Part shown: in pieces, positions 16,023 to 26,385 of the stretch | Numbering within the stretch: position 1 is the first letter of the stretch | How the letters are laid out: each line of letters starts with the position of its first letter | Source: Mesobacillus maritimus | Lineage (GTDB): Bacteria > Bacillota > Bacilli > Bacillales > Cytobacillaceae | Assembly: GCF_019749255.1 (NCBI RefSeq) | Contig: NZ_JACWFH010000012.1 | Span: 186,001-250,000, forward strand | Direction of reading: 5' to 3' | DNA length: 64,000 bases | Translations under genes and position numbers: made by a program | Notes under the pieces: generated by a model | What the model was told of the DNA's origin: nothing | Seen by the model: the letters and a program-made list of their open reading frames with translations, nothing else | Databases searched by the model: none

Positions 16023-17330
16023 TTACGCATTTAGATCGGAAATGAAGGTTTGAGTTTCTTCCATTTCCTCGACTTCTTTTACGCGTTCGATATCTGCACC
16101 TAATCCAGCGAGTTTGTCATGGAAATCTACGTATCCACGGTCTAAATGCTTTAGCTCCGTAACGCGTGTGATTCCATCAGCAACTAATCCTGTTAAAATA
16201 AGGGACGCCGCTGCACGTAGGTCTGTTGCTGCTACTTCTGCACCTTGTAAATTAGAAGGACCATTCATGATCACTGAGCGGCCATCAATTTTAATTTGTG
16301 CATTCATTCGGCGGAATTCTTCAACATGCATGAAACGGTTTTCAAACACTGTCTCCGTAATCATACTTGTGCCTTCAGCACGAAGAAGTAGCGCCATCAT
16401 TTGCGATTGCATATCTGTTGGAAATCCTGGATGTGGCATCGTTTTGATATCCACAGCCTTAAGCTTATCAGGTCCAATGACACGAATGCCTTCTGCTTCC
16501 TCTTCAATGATTACACCCATTTCTTGCATTTTGGCAATCAATGAAGAAAGATGTTCTGGAACAGCACCTTTGACAAGGACGTTCCCACCTGTAATCGCTG
16601 AAGCAACCATAAAGGTCCCAGCTTCAATGCGGTCAGGGATGATGTTATGATCTGCTCCAAAGAGCATTTTTACGCCTTCAATTTTAATCGTTCCAGTGCC
16701 GGCTCCTTTTACTTTCGCTCCCATTTTATTTAGGAAGTTCGCAAGGTCGACAATTTCTGGTTCTTTCGCTACGTTTTCAATCGTTGTTAGGCCATTTGCA
16801 AGTACTGCAGCCATCATGATGTTTTCTGTTGCTCCCACACTTGGGAAATCAAGATAAATCTTTGCACCGTGAAGACCTTCTGGTGCTTCTGCTTCAATAA
16901 ATCCATTTCCAACCTTTACTTTTGCACCCATTGCTTCAAAGCCTTTAAGGTGCTGGTCGATTGGACGGGAACCAATTGCACAGCCTCCAGGCAGAGCCAC
17001 ACGAGCACGGCCATTACGGGCAAGCAAAGATCCCATTACTAAAACGGAAGCACGCATTTTCCGAACATATTCAAATGGTGCCTCAATTTTCAACTCTCGA
17101 GATGCATCGACAACTATTGTATTATTTTTAAACTCCACTTCGGCGTTTAAAGATCGTAGTACCTGGTTGATCGTATATACATCGGAGAGCGTTGGCACAT
17201 CACGAATTATACTTTTTCCATCACTTGCTAATAATGTTGCAGCGATAACGGGCAGTACGGCATTTTTTGCTCCCTCAACTTTAACTGTGCCGCTAAGCCT
17301 TTTTCCGCCGCGGACGATGATTTTTTCCAA
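16023..17330 (-). CDS. murA: UDP-N-acetylglucosamine 1-carboxyvinyltransferase MurA (MurAA type)
   Basis: 435 residues. It transfers enolpyruvate from PEP to UDP-GlcNAc, the first committed step of peptidoglycan synthesis. The active-site loop [17 protein letters not shown] contains Cys117, the fosfomycin target. [11 protein letters not shown] (21-31) and the RxxMQSQM-like region in [18 protein letters not shown] are also present. The N-terminus is [12 protein letters not shown]. It follows ywmB by 32 bp, likely one transcript. A second MurA is encoded at 57.9 kb. Confidence 0.95.
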   Translation of the reverse strand: MEKIIVRGGKRLSGTVKVEGAKNAVLPVIAATLLASDGKSIIRDVPTLSDVYTINQVLRSLNAEVEFKNNTIVVDASRELKIEAPFEYVRKMRASVLVMGSLLARNGRARVALPGGCAIGSRPIDQHLKGFEAMGAKVKVGNGFIEAEAPEGLHGAKIYLDFPSVGATENIMMAAVLANGLTTIENVAKEPEIVDLANFLNKMGAKVKGAGTGTIKIEGVKMLFGADHNIIPDRIEAGTFMVASAITGGNVLVKGAVPEHLSSLIAKMQEMGVIIEEEAEGIRVIGPDKLKAVDIKTMPHPGFPTDMQSQMMALLLRAEGTSMITETVFENRFMHVEEFRRMNAQIKIDGRSVIMNGPSNLQGAEVAATDLRAAASLILTGLVADGITRVTELKHLDRGYVDFHDKLAGLGADIERVKEVEEMEETQTFISDLNA

Positions 17331-17362
17331 ATGTATTCCCCTCCGCGTCCAATTTCTCTATA

Positions 17363-18082
17363 TTAATATTCAATCGTTATGATGGGTGTGCCAACTACGA
17401 GGGTAGTATTTCCGCCCATTCCGTCTGGTTTTCTAAGTCCAAGTTGTAAATTCATATCATGGTCTTCGCTAATACTTCCAGTAAATAATGGAGAATAAGC
17501 CGATGTAGATAAAAAGTTCTCTTCATCTAATGCTTCAATTTCTTCCGCATCAAAAGCTTCTAAGAGTTCATTCATAAAAACCGGCAAAGCCTCATCCATC
17601 TTATCACCGAACTCGCCTTTTATACAAGAAAAAGTTGAAGCCTGACCATCAAATATGGTAAGAAGTTGTTCTTGCCACTCTTTTGTGATGAACGCTTCAG
17701 ATTGCTCATCCCATTTTTGGCCCTTCACTTCATACATGATATGAGTTTGGGGTTGGTTCATCACAATCTTTATTTTCTCATGGTAGTTTGACGAAGCTGC
17801 AGTGGCTGTAACGGTCTGCTGATCGCCCTCTTTAGACTCGCTCCAAGACCAGCCAGCCAATTGGGCTTTTAAGTCGGAAATGATTTGATCTGATTCTACA
17901 TTTTCCACTATTTGCCTTGAATATAAAGACCACTCGTTGATTAAAATATGTTCGTCTTGTAAGACAGAGACCAGCGTTAATAAATCTTGGTCCGAGTCTG
18001 CTACGATGGTTTTATTCCCTACCTGGAACACGATAAAACTAATAATGCCAATAACTACTAAATAAAATGACCACTTTTTCAT
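17363..18082 (-). CDS. ywmB: YwmB-family sporulation-associated protein
   Basis: 239 residues from the ATG at 18082, chosen because GGGGAGGAG lies nine bases before it. A signal anchor (WSFYLVVIGIISFIVFQ) is followed by a soluble domain of the YwmB 'TATA-box-like' fold family. It precedes murA and spoIID as in B. subtilis. The function is unknown; the extracytoplasmic location follows from the N-terminus. Confidence 0.82.
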   Translation of the reverse strand: MKKWSFYLVVIGIISFIVFQVGNKTIVADSDQDLLTLVSVLQDEHILINEWSLYSRQIVENVESDQIISDLKAQLAGWSWSESKEGDQQTVTATAASSNYHEKIKIVMNQPQTHIMYEVKGQKWDEQSEAFITKEWQEQLLTIFDGQASTFSCIKGEFGDKMDEALPVFMNELLEAFDAEEIEALDEENFLSTSAYSPLFTGSISEDHDMNLQLGLRKPDGMGGNTTLVVGTPIITIEY

Positions 18083-18202
18083 CTCTATCTCTCCTCCCCT
18101 TACTACCATTTTTACCGTTTTGGGAAGGAGCATACTAGGGAATTGTCGTCACTTTTTGACATTTAGTAATTTGGGACAACCGAACCAGGCGTGCACCTAA
18201 TA

Positions 18203-18255
18203 ATAAAAAGACTCTTACAAGATCAAACTGTTTTTATTGTGAGGCTGTATGAGTC
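18203..18255 (-). terminator. Possible terminator after the DUF1146 gene
   Basis: On the minus strand GACTCATACAG pairs with CTTGTAAGAGTC across a 23-nt loop and is followed by TTTTTATTATT. The flanking parts of 18083-18429 hold nothing else recognisable apart from the ywmB upstream region. Confidence 0.45.
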
Positions 18256-18429
18256 CCTGTGGTTTGCTGTTTGTATAAAGTCATTCATGTTGTACTGCGA
18301 ATAAGTAATAGTCTATTCGCATGCTACACGTTTCACAATAAAATCAATCCAAAAACAATCTTACTCAATAATACATGATTTGAAAACATGTATTAATACC
18401 TAATTTTTTACCATTTGGGTAGGAAAACT

Positions 18430-18666
18430 TTACTGAAATAAAGTTGGCAATTGCTGAGACCATAACAAATAATCAAGGAAGAAATTACTTACCGTTGACC
18501 CAATCACAATGGAAAGCAGTATGTACAGTACTCTAGCTTGTATCACGCGATGCGCTCGCAGCAGCTTGTCAAAATGAAGTGCCTGAAGTGCCCACCATGC
18601 TAAAGCAATAAAAGCAAGATGTGAAATAATACTAAGCAAAGACTGTGAGCCAAAATCTGAAATCAC
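18430..18666 (-). CDS. ywzB: DUF1146 small membrane protein (YwzB)
   Basis: 78 residues with two transmembrane helices and the family motif HFDKLLRAHRVIQARVLYILLSIVIG in the middle. YwzB lies next to the atp operon in B. subtilis; here the nuo operon separates them. No function is known. Confidence 0.8.
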   Translation of the reverse strand: MISDFGSQSLLSIISHLAFIALAWWALQALHFDKLLRAHRVIQARVLYILLSIVIGSTVSNFFLDYLLWSQQLPTLFQ

Positions 18667-18910
18667 AAATCCTTTCCCCCCTTTTAGAGCGAACTACTCC
18701 ATAATTATATGACGGAACCCCCGTAAAAAGGTTTCATTTTATTATTTAAATCCTATAAAAAATACTGCTTTTAATTTATGAACATTTTGTGAACGAATGT
18801 AGAATATTGTCGAATTTCTTTCCTTTTTCTATATTACCATGAATCTGGTTGATTTCGTTAAGTTTGTTTTAAAAATCCAGTTTTTTATCGGCAGATTCGA
18901 ATGGGCCTAA

Positions 18911-18949
18911 CAAAAGAAGCTGACCTCCCCCAAGGCCAGCTTCTTTTTT
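18911..18949 (-). terminator. Terminator of the nuo operon
   Basis: AAAAGAAGCTG.CCT pairs with AGG.CAGCTTCTTTT (18912-18926 with 18933-18948). T-runs follow on both strands, so it may work in both directions. It lies 65 bp past nuoN. The rest of 18667-18910 shows nothing recognised. Confidence 0.8.
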
Positions 18950-19013
18950 ACACTATATGTTTACCCCTTTGTTAAACCACGTCATCCAAATCCCCCAATT
19001 CGGACGACCGTTA

Positions 19014-20525
19014 TTAACCCATAAAATCTAAGAACTGATTGAAGTTTGATTGCAAGAAATCAAACGCCAATTGTGGCATGACTCCAAAAAGAATCGTTGC
19101 CGCGGCACAAATGATCAGCACTGCGGTTGTTGCCGCTGGAACCTTTAGCTTTCCTTCCTCTGCACGAGGGCGGAAGAACATTTGTGTCATGATGCCAAAA
19201 TAGTAGAAATACGAGATCACGGATGTGGCAATCATGATGGATGCAAGTACATAATGCGATGGGCTTACCATCAAAGCTCCAAGGAAAATGTTTAGCTTTC
19301 CGATAAACCCAGCTGTTCCTGGAATTCCAGCAAGTGAGAGGATAAATACAGCCATCGTCACCGCTAAAATTGGCGCTCGGCGGTATAGACCAGCAAAATG
19401 AGCAATATCCTCTGATCCCACTTTTGTTGTAACGAGCTGGATGATGGCAAATGCCCCTAAGTTCATAAACACATAGGCAAGCATATAGAACCAAATGCTG
19501 TCGAACATCACATAAGACATCGCGGTAAACGCGACAAGCAGATACCCGGCATGCGCAATACTTGAGTAGGCAAATAACCGTTTGATATTTCGCTGCCTAA
19601 GAGCAACCAAGTTCCCGACAATCATCGTTACAGCCGCAAGGAAGCCAATGAAGTCCTGCAAGCCAAACAACATCGGTGTTGTCCCATCTTCCATCGGAAT
19701 CGCCGAGTAAATCGAGACCATGACACGAATCAAGATGACAAATCCAGCGATTTTCGAAACAACACTCAAGAATGCTGTAACCGGTGTTGGTGCCCCTTCA
19801 TACACATCTGGTGCCCACATATGAAACGGTACGGACGCAAGCTTAAAGGACAACCCAACAAAAATCATGAAGAACGAGAGTCCCAGAAGGTAAATGTACT
19901 GAGGGTCGTTCAAGGTCGTTAACGTCCCAGCCATTGCCTTCAAATTGGTTGAACCAGTGATTCCATATAAATAACTCATCCCGAACAATGTAATTGCCGT
20001 GGAAATACTTCCATTGATCACATACTTCATAGCCGATTCATTCGACTTCAAGTTTTTCTTTCTCAAGCCCGCTAGTATATAGGAAGAAATTGAAAGCAAC
20101 TCGAGTCCAACAAATAGTGTGATCAAGTCACCGCTTGAAGACATAATCATGGTTCCGAGGAGACCCGTTAAGAACAGGTAATAAAACTCGCCACGGTACT
20201 CGTTTAAGCCTTCTTTTGGTTGATAATCAATCGCTAACAATAGAACAAGCGCGGAGCCGACTAGTAGGAGCAATTTGAACGCTTTGGCAAATGAGTCTAA
20301 CCTAAAGGTATCATGTAAAATCGAGCCGACTTGCTCGCCAAGCAATCCACCAAGTGCCGCAATGGCAACAAGGACAGAGGCAAACGCAATCCAGCCGAGA
20401 ATCCTACGGTTGACTTTTTTCGGTAAAAATAAATCAAGCAAGGTTAATAGCACTGTGGCGATGAGAATGATGAATTCTGGTGCCATCAAACCCCAGTCAA
20501 ATGATAGTAATTTCTCTAAATCCAT
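19014..20525 (-). CDS. nuoN: Complex I subunit NuoN
   Basis: 503 residues, about 14 transmembrane helices, the smallest of the three Mrp-like proton-channel subunits of NADH:quinone oxidoreductase. Visible channel motifs include SVPFHMWAPDVYEGAPTPVTAFLS and RQRNIKRLFAYSSIAHAGY, with conserved Lys/Glu in helices. It is the last gene of the operon, 6 bp after nuoM, and is followed by the terminator. Confidence 0.93.
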   Translation of the reverse strand: MDLEKLLSFDWGLMAPEFIILIATVLLTLLDLFLPKKVNRRILGWIAFASVLVAIAALGGLLGEQVGSILHDTFRLDSFAKAFKLLLLVGSALVLLLAIDYQPKEGLNEYRGEFYYLFLTGLLGTMIMSSSGDLITLFVGLELLSISSYILAGLRKKNLKSNESAMKYVINGSISTAITLFGMSYLYGITGSTNLKAMAGTLTTLNDPQYIYLLGLSFFMIFVGLSFKLASVPFHMWAPDVYEGAPTPVTAFLSVVSKIAGFVILIRVMVSIYSAIPMEDGTTPMLFGLQDFIGFLAAVTMIVGNLVALRQRNIKRLFAYSSIAHAGYLLVAFTAMSYVMFDSIWFYMLAYVFMNLGAFAIIQLVTTKVGSEDIAHFAGLYRRAPILAVTMAVFILSLAGIPGTAGFIGKLNIFLGALMVSPSHYVLASIMIATSVISYFYYFGIMTQMFFRPRAEEGKLKVPAATTAVLIICAAATILFGVMPQLAFDFLQSNFNQFLDFMG

Positions 20526-20531
20526 CCTTCA

Positions 20532-22034
20532 TCACCCTCCTATCCCTAGCACTAATGTTTCTAATGGCTGACTTAACACAGCTGGATATACGCCAATTAG
20601 GATGATTAGTCCAATAAGGACAAGGACCGGTGCCCATTCATAGGAACGGAGGTCACGGATGCCGGCATATTCGCGGTTCGATTTTCCGTACGTGATCGCA
20701 AGAACCGCACGAAGCAAGTAAACCGCCGTCAAAATAATGCCGAGTGCTCCAACTGCTGCTAAGATTGGCATTTCCTTAAACAAGCCAAGGAAGGCCATAA
20801 ATTCACTAACAAATCCAGACATCCCGGGTAAACCAAGTGACGCCATCGCCCCCGCTAGCAAGAAGCCGGAAACAATTGGCATGCCCTTCGCTAATCCACC
20901 AAGATTTTTAAGATGCGTTGTCTGGACCCGCTCATACAAGACGCTAACCAAGAAAAATAATAGGGCTGAGATTAACCCGTGAGAGACAACTTGGAAAATT
21001 GCTCCCTGAACCCCTGCTTCATTGTAAGCTCCTAAGCCGATCAAGACGATTCCCATATGAGAAATCGAGGAATAAGCTAGGACCATTTTAAAGTCTGTTT
21101 GAATCAAGGCTAGAAATGCCCCGTAGAGCAGATTCACGACCCCGAGAACCGCGATTAACACAGCAAGCTGTTGAAATTGTTCTGGGAAAATCCCCATTCC
21201 AAAGCGGATGAGACCAAATGCACCAATTTTCAAGAGAATCCCAGAGTGCAGCATAACAATTGATGGCGGTGCTTCAACGTGCACACGCAGCATCCAGCTA
21301 TGCAAAGGGAAGATTGGCAGTTTGACCCCAAATGCGATTAATAACGCAATGAAAAGGCCCATTTTTAAAGATTCTGAGATTGGTGTTAATACTTGCTCAG
21401 GTGAATTCACTAACACCTTCAGTGCTTCAATATTCGTTGTGCCTGTTTTTGCAAATAACACCATGATGACAATCAATAGAACGGCTGAACCTAATCCGTT
21501 GTAGATTAAGAAGCTGTAGGCTGCTTTCTCTTTGTCAAAATAACCCCATTTTCCAATCAAGAAGAACATTGGGATCAACGTCACTTCAAAGAAGATAAAG
21601 AATAAAATTAAGTTTTGTGCGGTGAATACCCCTAGCATCCCTATTTCTAAAAGCAAGAAAAGCATGAAATAGCCTTTCCATTCTTTTTTAATATGAAAGG
21701 AGGCAATCGCCGCTAACAACGCTAGCACCGAGGTTAACACAATCATCAACAGTGCAAAACCATCTATTCCTAGCTCATATTTGACTGTAAATAGGTTTGG
21801 ATCAAGGGCACCGAAGCTGCCAAACTGAATCCAGTTCACCTGTTCAGCAAAGCTTTCAAGGCTCTTCCCACCTAAATACGAGAAGTATGCCATTAATGCA
21901 AGGATGACTGCAGGCACTGTGCCTAACACGCCAAGCATTTTCAAACCATTTTCATTTGCCTTTGGCATAAATGCCAATAATACAATGCCTAATAACGGGG
22001 AGAAAACGAGTAGGCTTAAGTAGAAACTATCCAT
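20532..22034 (-). CDS. nuoM: Complex I subunit NuoM
   Basis: 500 residues, 13-14 helices, a proton-pumping antiporter-like subunit. Typical segments: FIFFEVTLIPMFFLIGKWG, FPLHSWMLRVHVEAPPSIVMLHSGILLK and DFKMVLAYSSISHMGIVLIG. The stop overlaps the nuoL start region (shared base 22034), indicating translational coupling. Confidence 0.94.
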   Translation of the reverse strand: MDSFYLSLLVFSPLLGIVLLAFMPKANENGLKMLGVLGTVPAVILALMAYFSYLGGKSLESFAEQVNWIQFGSFGALDPNLFTVKYELGIDGFALLMIVLTSVLALLAAIASFHIKKEWKGYFMLFLLLEIGMLGVFTAQNLILFFIFFEVTLIPMFFLIGKWGYFDKEKAAYSFLIYNGLGSAVLLIVIMVLFAKTGTTNIEALKVLVNSPEQVLTPISESLKMGLFIALLIAFGVKLPIFPLHSWMLRVHVEAPPSIVMLHSGILLKIGAFGLIRFGMGIFPEQFQQLAVLIAVLGVVNLLYGAFLALIQTDFKMVLAYSSISHMGIVLIGLGAYNEAGVQGAIFQVVSHGLISALLFFLVSVLYERVQTTHLKNLGGLAKGMPIVSGFLLAGAMASLGLPGMSGFVSEFMAFLGLFKEMPILAAVGALGIILTAVYLLRAVLAITYGKSNREYAGIRDLRSYEWAPVLVLIGLIILIGVYPAVLSQPLETLVLGIGG

Positions 22035-23896
22035 TAGAAATACCCCCCTGTTAACGCGAAGATGATCAACAGCACCGCAAGTCCAACAAACGCCACGGTA
22101 CTATAGGTTTGAACCTGACCACTTTGGAGCTTCGAGCCCGTCTTCCCAAGACCTTTTACAATTCCAGTAACACTTTTTACTAACCCTTCAACAAGGAAGA
22201 GCTCGATAAAGCGTAAGAAGAGACTAACAGCCTTTGTTGCATATACAAACGTACTGTTGTAGATTTCATCAATAAAGTATTTGTTTACGACGATGCTGTA
22301 CAATGTTGGCGCACGGCTTGTGAACCAATCACGTGCAAGCGTCTTTTTGCTGTACATTAGATAAGCTAAGTAAATTCCTGCTAATGAAACAACCGTTGCA
22401 ACAATCATAATCCAGGCTGGCCCTTCAATATGACCGTGCCCTAATGCTTCATTTCCATCAACAAGCCAATCTCCTAGGAATGTACCGAACCATGGCGTAT
22501 TGACATACCCACTGACAACGGCCAAAATTCCAAGAACAATCATTGGTCCTGTCATTGTGAACGGCGATTCATGAACCTTCTTCATATCGCTTCGCTCTTT
22601 GCCGGCAAACACCATGAAGAACAATCGGAACATATAAAAAGCAGTAAAGAAAGCAGCGATGACAGCTAGCCAGAACAACACATAATTTCCATTTGCCCAA
22701 GCGGCAATCAGAATTTCATCTTTACTAAAGAATCCGGAGAACAACGGTACCCCGCTGATTGCTAACGTTCCAATTAAAAATAATGGAGCCGTAAACGAAA
22801 GCTTCTTCCAAAGACCACCCATTTTTTCAATGTCCTGTGTATGAACCGCATGAATCACACTTCCTGCTGCCAAGAACAGCAACGCTTTGAAAAAGGCATG
22901 CGTCATTAAATGGAATACACCCGCCACATAACCGGCTGCTCCGAGGGCAAGCATCATATACCCTAGCTGACTGACTGTAGAGTAAGCTAGTACTCTTTTA
23001 ATATCTGTTTGCGTAAGACCAATGGTTGCGGCAAAGATGGCTGTAAAAGCACCAACAATGGCCACAGTGGACATGGCCGTATCACTTGCTGCAAACAGTG
23101 GAAACATTGTCGCCACTAAATAAACACCGGCGGCAACCATCGTCGCTGCGTGGATCAAGGCCGATACAGGCGTTGGACCTTCCATCGCATCAGGAAGCCA
23201 GGTATGAAGCGGAAACTGACCGGATTTTCCGACCGCTCCGATAAAAATTAAAATTGAAGTTAGTGTAATCATTGTTCCTGAAACTTCGCCAGCGTGAACA
23301 CTTGCAAAGATTTCATCATATTCAAAGCTACCAGTTTGCCAGAATAATAGGATCATCCCAATCAAGAGACCGACATCCCCAATTCTAGTCATGATAAAGG
23401 CTTTCTTCGCTGCAGCTTTGGCACTTTCCTTATTAAAATAAAAACCAATCAGCAGGAAGGAACCTACCCCTACAAGCTCCCAGAAAATATAAGTTTGCAA
23501 GAGGTTTGGGGAGAGAACAAGCCCGAGCATCGCAAATGTGAATAGGCCAAGATACGCATAAAACACCGGAAAGCGCTCGTCCCCATGCATGTAGCCCTTT
23601 GAATAAGTATGTACTAGAAAGCTGACTAGTGACACAATCACCAGCATCAATGCGTTTAATTGATTTACCTCAAATCCCACTGTTAATTGCAGATCTCCTA
23701 TTTGTAGCCAATCAGCTTCGGCTTTGAAGGTAGCATCTGTAAGACGCGCCACCAGCACGATGACTGAAAAGACCAAAGAGGCAAGGGTCAGCAAAATCCC
23801 TACATACGCACTCGCTTCTTTCAGCCTTTTGCCGAACAGAAGGAGAACTAGAAATGATAAAAGCGGGAAGAGCGGAATGAGCCAAGCATTCTCCAT
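22034..23896 (-). CDS. nuoL: Complex I subunit NuoL
   Basis: 620 residues, about 16 helices plus the long lateral helix expected near residues 525-570. It is the distal proton channel of the membrane arm. Motifs: FWELVGVGSFLLIGFY, FPLHTWLPDAMEGPTPVSALIHAATMVAAG and DIKRVLAYSTVSQLGYMMLALG. The 116-bp gap to nuoK holds a small ACGCGC/GCGCGT hairpin. Confidence 0.95.
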   Translation of the reverse strand: MENAWLIPLFPLLSFLVLLLFGKRLKEASAYVGILLTLASLVFSVIVLVARLTDATFKAEADWLQIGDLQLTVGFEVNQLNALMLVIVSLVSFLVHTYSKGYMHGDERFPVFYAYLGLFTFAMLGLVLSPNLLQTYIFWELVGVGSFLLIGFYFNKESAKAAAKKAFIMTRIGDVGLLIGMILLFWQTGSFEYDEIFASVHAGEVSGTMITLTSILIFIGAVGKSGQFPLHTWLPDAMEGPTPVSALIHAATMVAAGVYLVATMFPLFAASDTAMSTVAIVGAFTAIFAATIGLTQTDIKRVLAYSTVSQLGYMMLALGAAGYVAGVFHLMTHAFFKALLFLAAGSVIHAVHTQDIEKMGGLWKKLSFTAPLFLIGTLAISGVPLFSGFFSKDEILIAAWANGNYVLFWLAVIAAFFTAFYMFRLFFMVFAGKERSDMKKVHESPFTMTGPMIVLGILAVVSGYVNTPWFGTFLGDWLVDGNEALGHGHIEGPAWIMIVATVVSLAGIYLAYLMYSKKTLARDWFTSRAPTLYSIVVNKYFIDEIYNSTFVYATKAVSLFLRFIELFLVEGLVKSVTGIVKGLGKTGSKLQSGQVQTYSTVAFVGLAVLLIIFALTGGYF

Positions 23897-24012
23897 GATA
23901 TCACAATCCCCTTTTTTTGAACGCGCTACCTTTCATGTCTTTGCGCGTCAGATTGTGCCCAGTTTGGGGCGATAGTTCTTTTTTTAAGCACCGTTTTTAG
24001 CGGTTTTCTTCA

Positions 24013-24327
24013 TTAATGTTTCAATTCGTTCATTTCATCAATATTGACTGTCTTGCGGTTGCGGTATAAAGCCAGTAAGATGGCAATTCCCACGGCTACT
24101 TCTGCAGCGGCAACGGCAATAACAAAGACTGCAAATATTTGACCCGTAATCGATGGAGCGATTCCCATTTTACTGAAGGTGATTAAGTTAATATTCACGG
24201 CATTCAACATCAATTCAATGGAAATCAACACGATGATCGTGTTTCTCTTCGTTAGTGCTCCATAAAGTCCGATACAAAATAAAATTAAGGCAAGTGCGAG
24301 ATAGGCTGAAACCGGAACACCATTCAT
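24013..24327 (-). CDS. nuoK: Complex I subunit NuoK
   Basis: 104 residues with three transmembrane helices and the buried glutamates of the family ([38 protein letters not shown]). It is part of the E-channel of the membrane arm. Its start overlaps the nuoJ stop by 4 bp. Confidence 0.94.
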   Translation of the reverse strand: MNGVPVSAYLALALILFCIGLYGALTKRNTIIVLISIELMLNAVNINLITFSKMGIAPSITGQIFAVFVIAVAAAEVAVGIAILLALYRNRKTVNIDEMNELKH

Positions 24328-24851
24328 TCCTTCTCACCCTCCTTTTCCTCATCCTTCTTAGAAAGAACGATAGCACCCACAAAGGCTACTAACAGAAGGA
24401 CGGACATTAACTCAAATGGGATCACATAATCACTAAACAGCGAAATCCCGATTTGCTCTGCATTGTTTTCATGAAGTGCAACCGGTGTACTGCCAAAGTC
24501 AAGATTATAGATTCCAGCGTAAAAGACAGCACCAAAGGCAAGGACCCCTAATAGTAGAAAGGCTTTTCGCCACTTACCACCTTTAGCTGTTGCCTCTTCC
24601 TCATCATTATGCTTGGTTAACATGATCCCAAAGAGCATGATGATTGAAATCGCCCCAGAGTAGATCAATACCTGGACAACAGCAAGGAATTCAGCCGACA
24701 ACAGAATATAAATGCCAGCAATACTGATAAACGTAAAGACGAGTGCCACTACCATATGAACTACTTTGGTTAGGTTCAAGAGAAGCACGCCGCCGCTAAT
24801 TGCTACTAAAGCCAGCAGGATAAATGCTAAAAATTCGCCTGAAAACGTCAT
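24324..24851 (-). CDS. nuoJ: Complex I subunit NuoJ
   Basis: 175 residues, five transmembrane helices, with the pi-bulge region [17 protein letters not shown] in helix 3. The C-terminus is charged ([11 protein letters not shown]). It overlaps nuoI by 4 bp (ATGA). Confidence 0.93.
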   Translation of the reverse strand: MTFSGEFLAFILLALVAISGGVLLLNLTKVVHMVVALVFTFISIAGIYILLSAEFLAVVQVLIYSGAISIIMLFGIMLTKHNDEEEATAKGGKWRKAFLLLGVLAFGAVFYAGIYNLDFGSTPVALHENNAEQIGISLFSDYVIPFELMSVLLLVAFVGAIVLSKKDEEKEGEKE

Positions 24852-25267
24852 GCCTTATTCACCTTCCGTATGTTCTCGTCATTTTCATCGAGCCACTCAA
24901 GGTTTTTAAATAAATCATCCCGACTGTATTCTGCGAGTTCAAATTCGTTTGTCATGACAATGGCCTCTGTCGGGCAGACCTCTGTACATAGATCACAAAG
25001 GATACAAATTTCAAAGTTAATATCATAGGTATCGATGATTTTCCCTCTTTTAGTTGGATCAGGGTGTTTTTTTCCGGTTAATTGAATGCAGTCTGTTGGG
25101 CAAATATTGGCGCACTGATTGCAGACAATACATTTTTCTGGATAAAACTTCTGAATCCCCCTGAACCGGTCTGGAAGCGGCAACGGCTCATTTGGATAAT
25201 CGTACGTAACCTTTTCCTTGCTCAGGTTTTTAAGGGTATAAGCTAATCCTTTCGTCCATCCTAGCAC
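24848..25267 (-). CDS. nuoI: Complex I iron-sulfur subunit NuoI
   Basis: 139 residues. Two CxxCxxCxxxCP motifs (Cys46/49/52/56 and Cys88/91/94/98) bind the N6a and N6b [4Fe-4S] clusters that pass electrons to NuoB. The N-terminal amphipathic stretch GWTKGLAYTLKNL anchors it to the membrane arm. A 104-bp gap to nuoH holds part of a dispersed repeat. Confidence 0.95.
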   Translation of the reverse strand: MLGWTKGLAYTLKNLSKEKVTYDYPNEPLPLPDRFRGIQKFYPEKCIVCNQCANICPTDCIQLTGKKHPDPTKRGKIIDTYDINFEICILCDLCTEVCPTEAIVMTNEFELAEYSRDDLFKNLEWLDENDENIRKVNKA

Positions 25268-25289
25268 GTTTTTTTCACCCCTTGTTTGT

Positions 25290-25331
25290 TAAGCGGTAGC
25301 GCCCTATAAGGGCTAGGCGCTGCTGCTAGAC
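25290..25331. repeat. Fragment of a dispersed intergenic repeat between nuoH and nuoI
   Basis: The end GGGCTAGGCGCTGCTGCTAGAC resembles the end of the repeat at 56.0 kb (CTAGGGCGCTGGAGCTAGAC). AGCGCC and GGCGCT form an inverted repeat around CCCTATAAGGG. It sits in an otherwise tight operon. Confidence 0.45.
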
Positions 25332-25371
25332 GTAATGTAAAATGGCTATTTTCAGCTAGAGAAAGAGCCTT

Positions 25372-26385
25372 TTAGAAAATACTTAGCAATTCTTTTAATA
25401 AAGCGGTTAAGAAGATGTTTGCTAATGCAACTGGCAGCAATACCTTCCAAGCAAATTCCATTAACTGGTCGGCTCTTAATCTCGGGAAAGTAGCTCGGAA
25501 CCAGATTAAGATATAAACCACAAGGCTGAATTTAAGTGCAAACCATACAGCTCCAGGAATAAATCCTAAGAATTCAAATGGTGGCAGCCAACCTCCTAAG
25601 AATAGGACGGAAATGAGCGAAGCCATTGCAAACATGTACACATATTCAGATAGCATGAACATTGCCCAGCGGAAACCTGAATACTCGGTATGGAAACCGG
25701 CAACAAGCTCGTTTTCGGCTTCAGCAAGGTCAAATGGAACCCTGTATAACTCAGCGGTTGCTGAGATAAAGAAGACGACAAACGCAATTGGTTGCCATAA
25801 GATAAACCATCCTGCCTCTTGTTGTTGTGCGACAATCTCATTCAAGTTTAAACTGCCTGTTAAAAGAACAATTCCAAGTCCACTCATAACAAGCGGAATT
25901 TCGTAGGAAACCATCTGTGCCGCAGCACGCATTCCACCGATCAAGGAATACTTATTGTTCGAAGCCCATGCCGCCATTAGCGTCCCAATAATTGAGATAC
26001 CCGAGATGGCGATATAATAGAGCAAGCCAACATTCAGGTCAGCAAATTGCAGCTTATCCGTAAACGGAATCGTTGCGACAACGATAAACGATGGCGCAAA
26101 CGCAATTACTGGTGCAAGAATAAAGAGTGGCCGGTCCGCTGCTTTTGGAATCAAGTCTTCTTTTACAAGAAGCTTCAAAACGTCCGCTACTGTCTGCAGG
26201 AGACCCCAACGACCACCGAGGTGGTTCGGTCCAATCCGCCCTTGCATGAAACCTAGCACCTTTCGCTCAGCAAGGATGGCGTAAGTAACAAAGCCAAGAA
26301 TCACAAATAAAAATAATAGAGCCAGCACGAAGAAGATTCCAAAGTTGAGTATACCAGGGCTCGAATGGAGCAAATCCTGAATCAT
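25372..26385 (-). CDS. nuoH: Complex I subunit NuoH
   Basis: 337 residues, eight transmembrane helices, forming the heel of complex I and the quinone chamber with NuoB and NuoD. Signatures: GRIGPNHLGGRWGLLQTVADVLKLLVKED, MAAWASNNKYSLIGGMRAAAQMVSYE and FDLAEAENELVAGFHTEYSGFRW. The start overlaps the nuoD stop by one base. Confidence 0.95.
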   Translation of the reverse strand: MIQDLLHSSPGILNFGIFFVLALLFLFVILGFVTYAILAERKVLGFMQGRIGPNHLGGRWGLLQTVADVLKLLVKEDLIPKAADRPLFILAPVIAFAPSFIVVATIPFTDKLQFADLNVGLLYYIAISGISIIGTLMAAWASNNKYSLIGGMRAAAQMVSYEIPLVMSGLGIVLLTGSLNLNEIVAQQQEAGWFILWQPIAFVVFFISATAELYRVPFDLAEAENELVAGFHTEYSGFRWAMFMLSEYVYMFAMASLISVLFLGGWLPPFEFLGFIPGAVWFALKFSLVVYILIWFRATFPRLRADQLMEFAWKVLLPVALANIFLTALLKELLSIF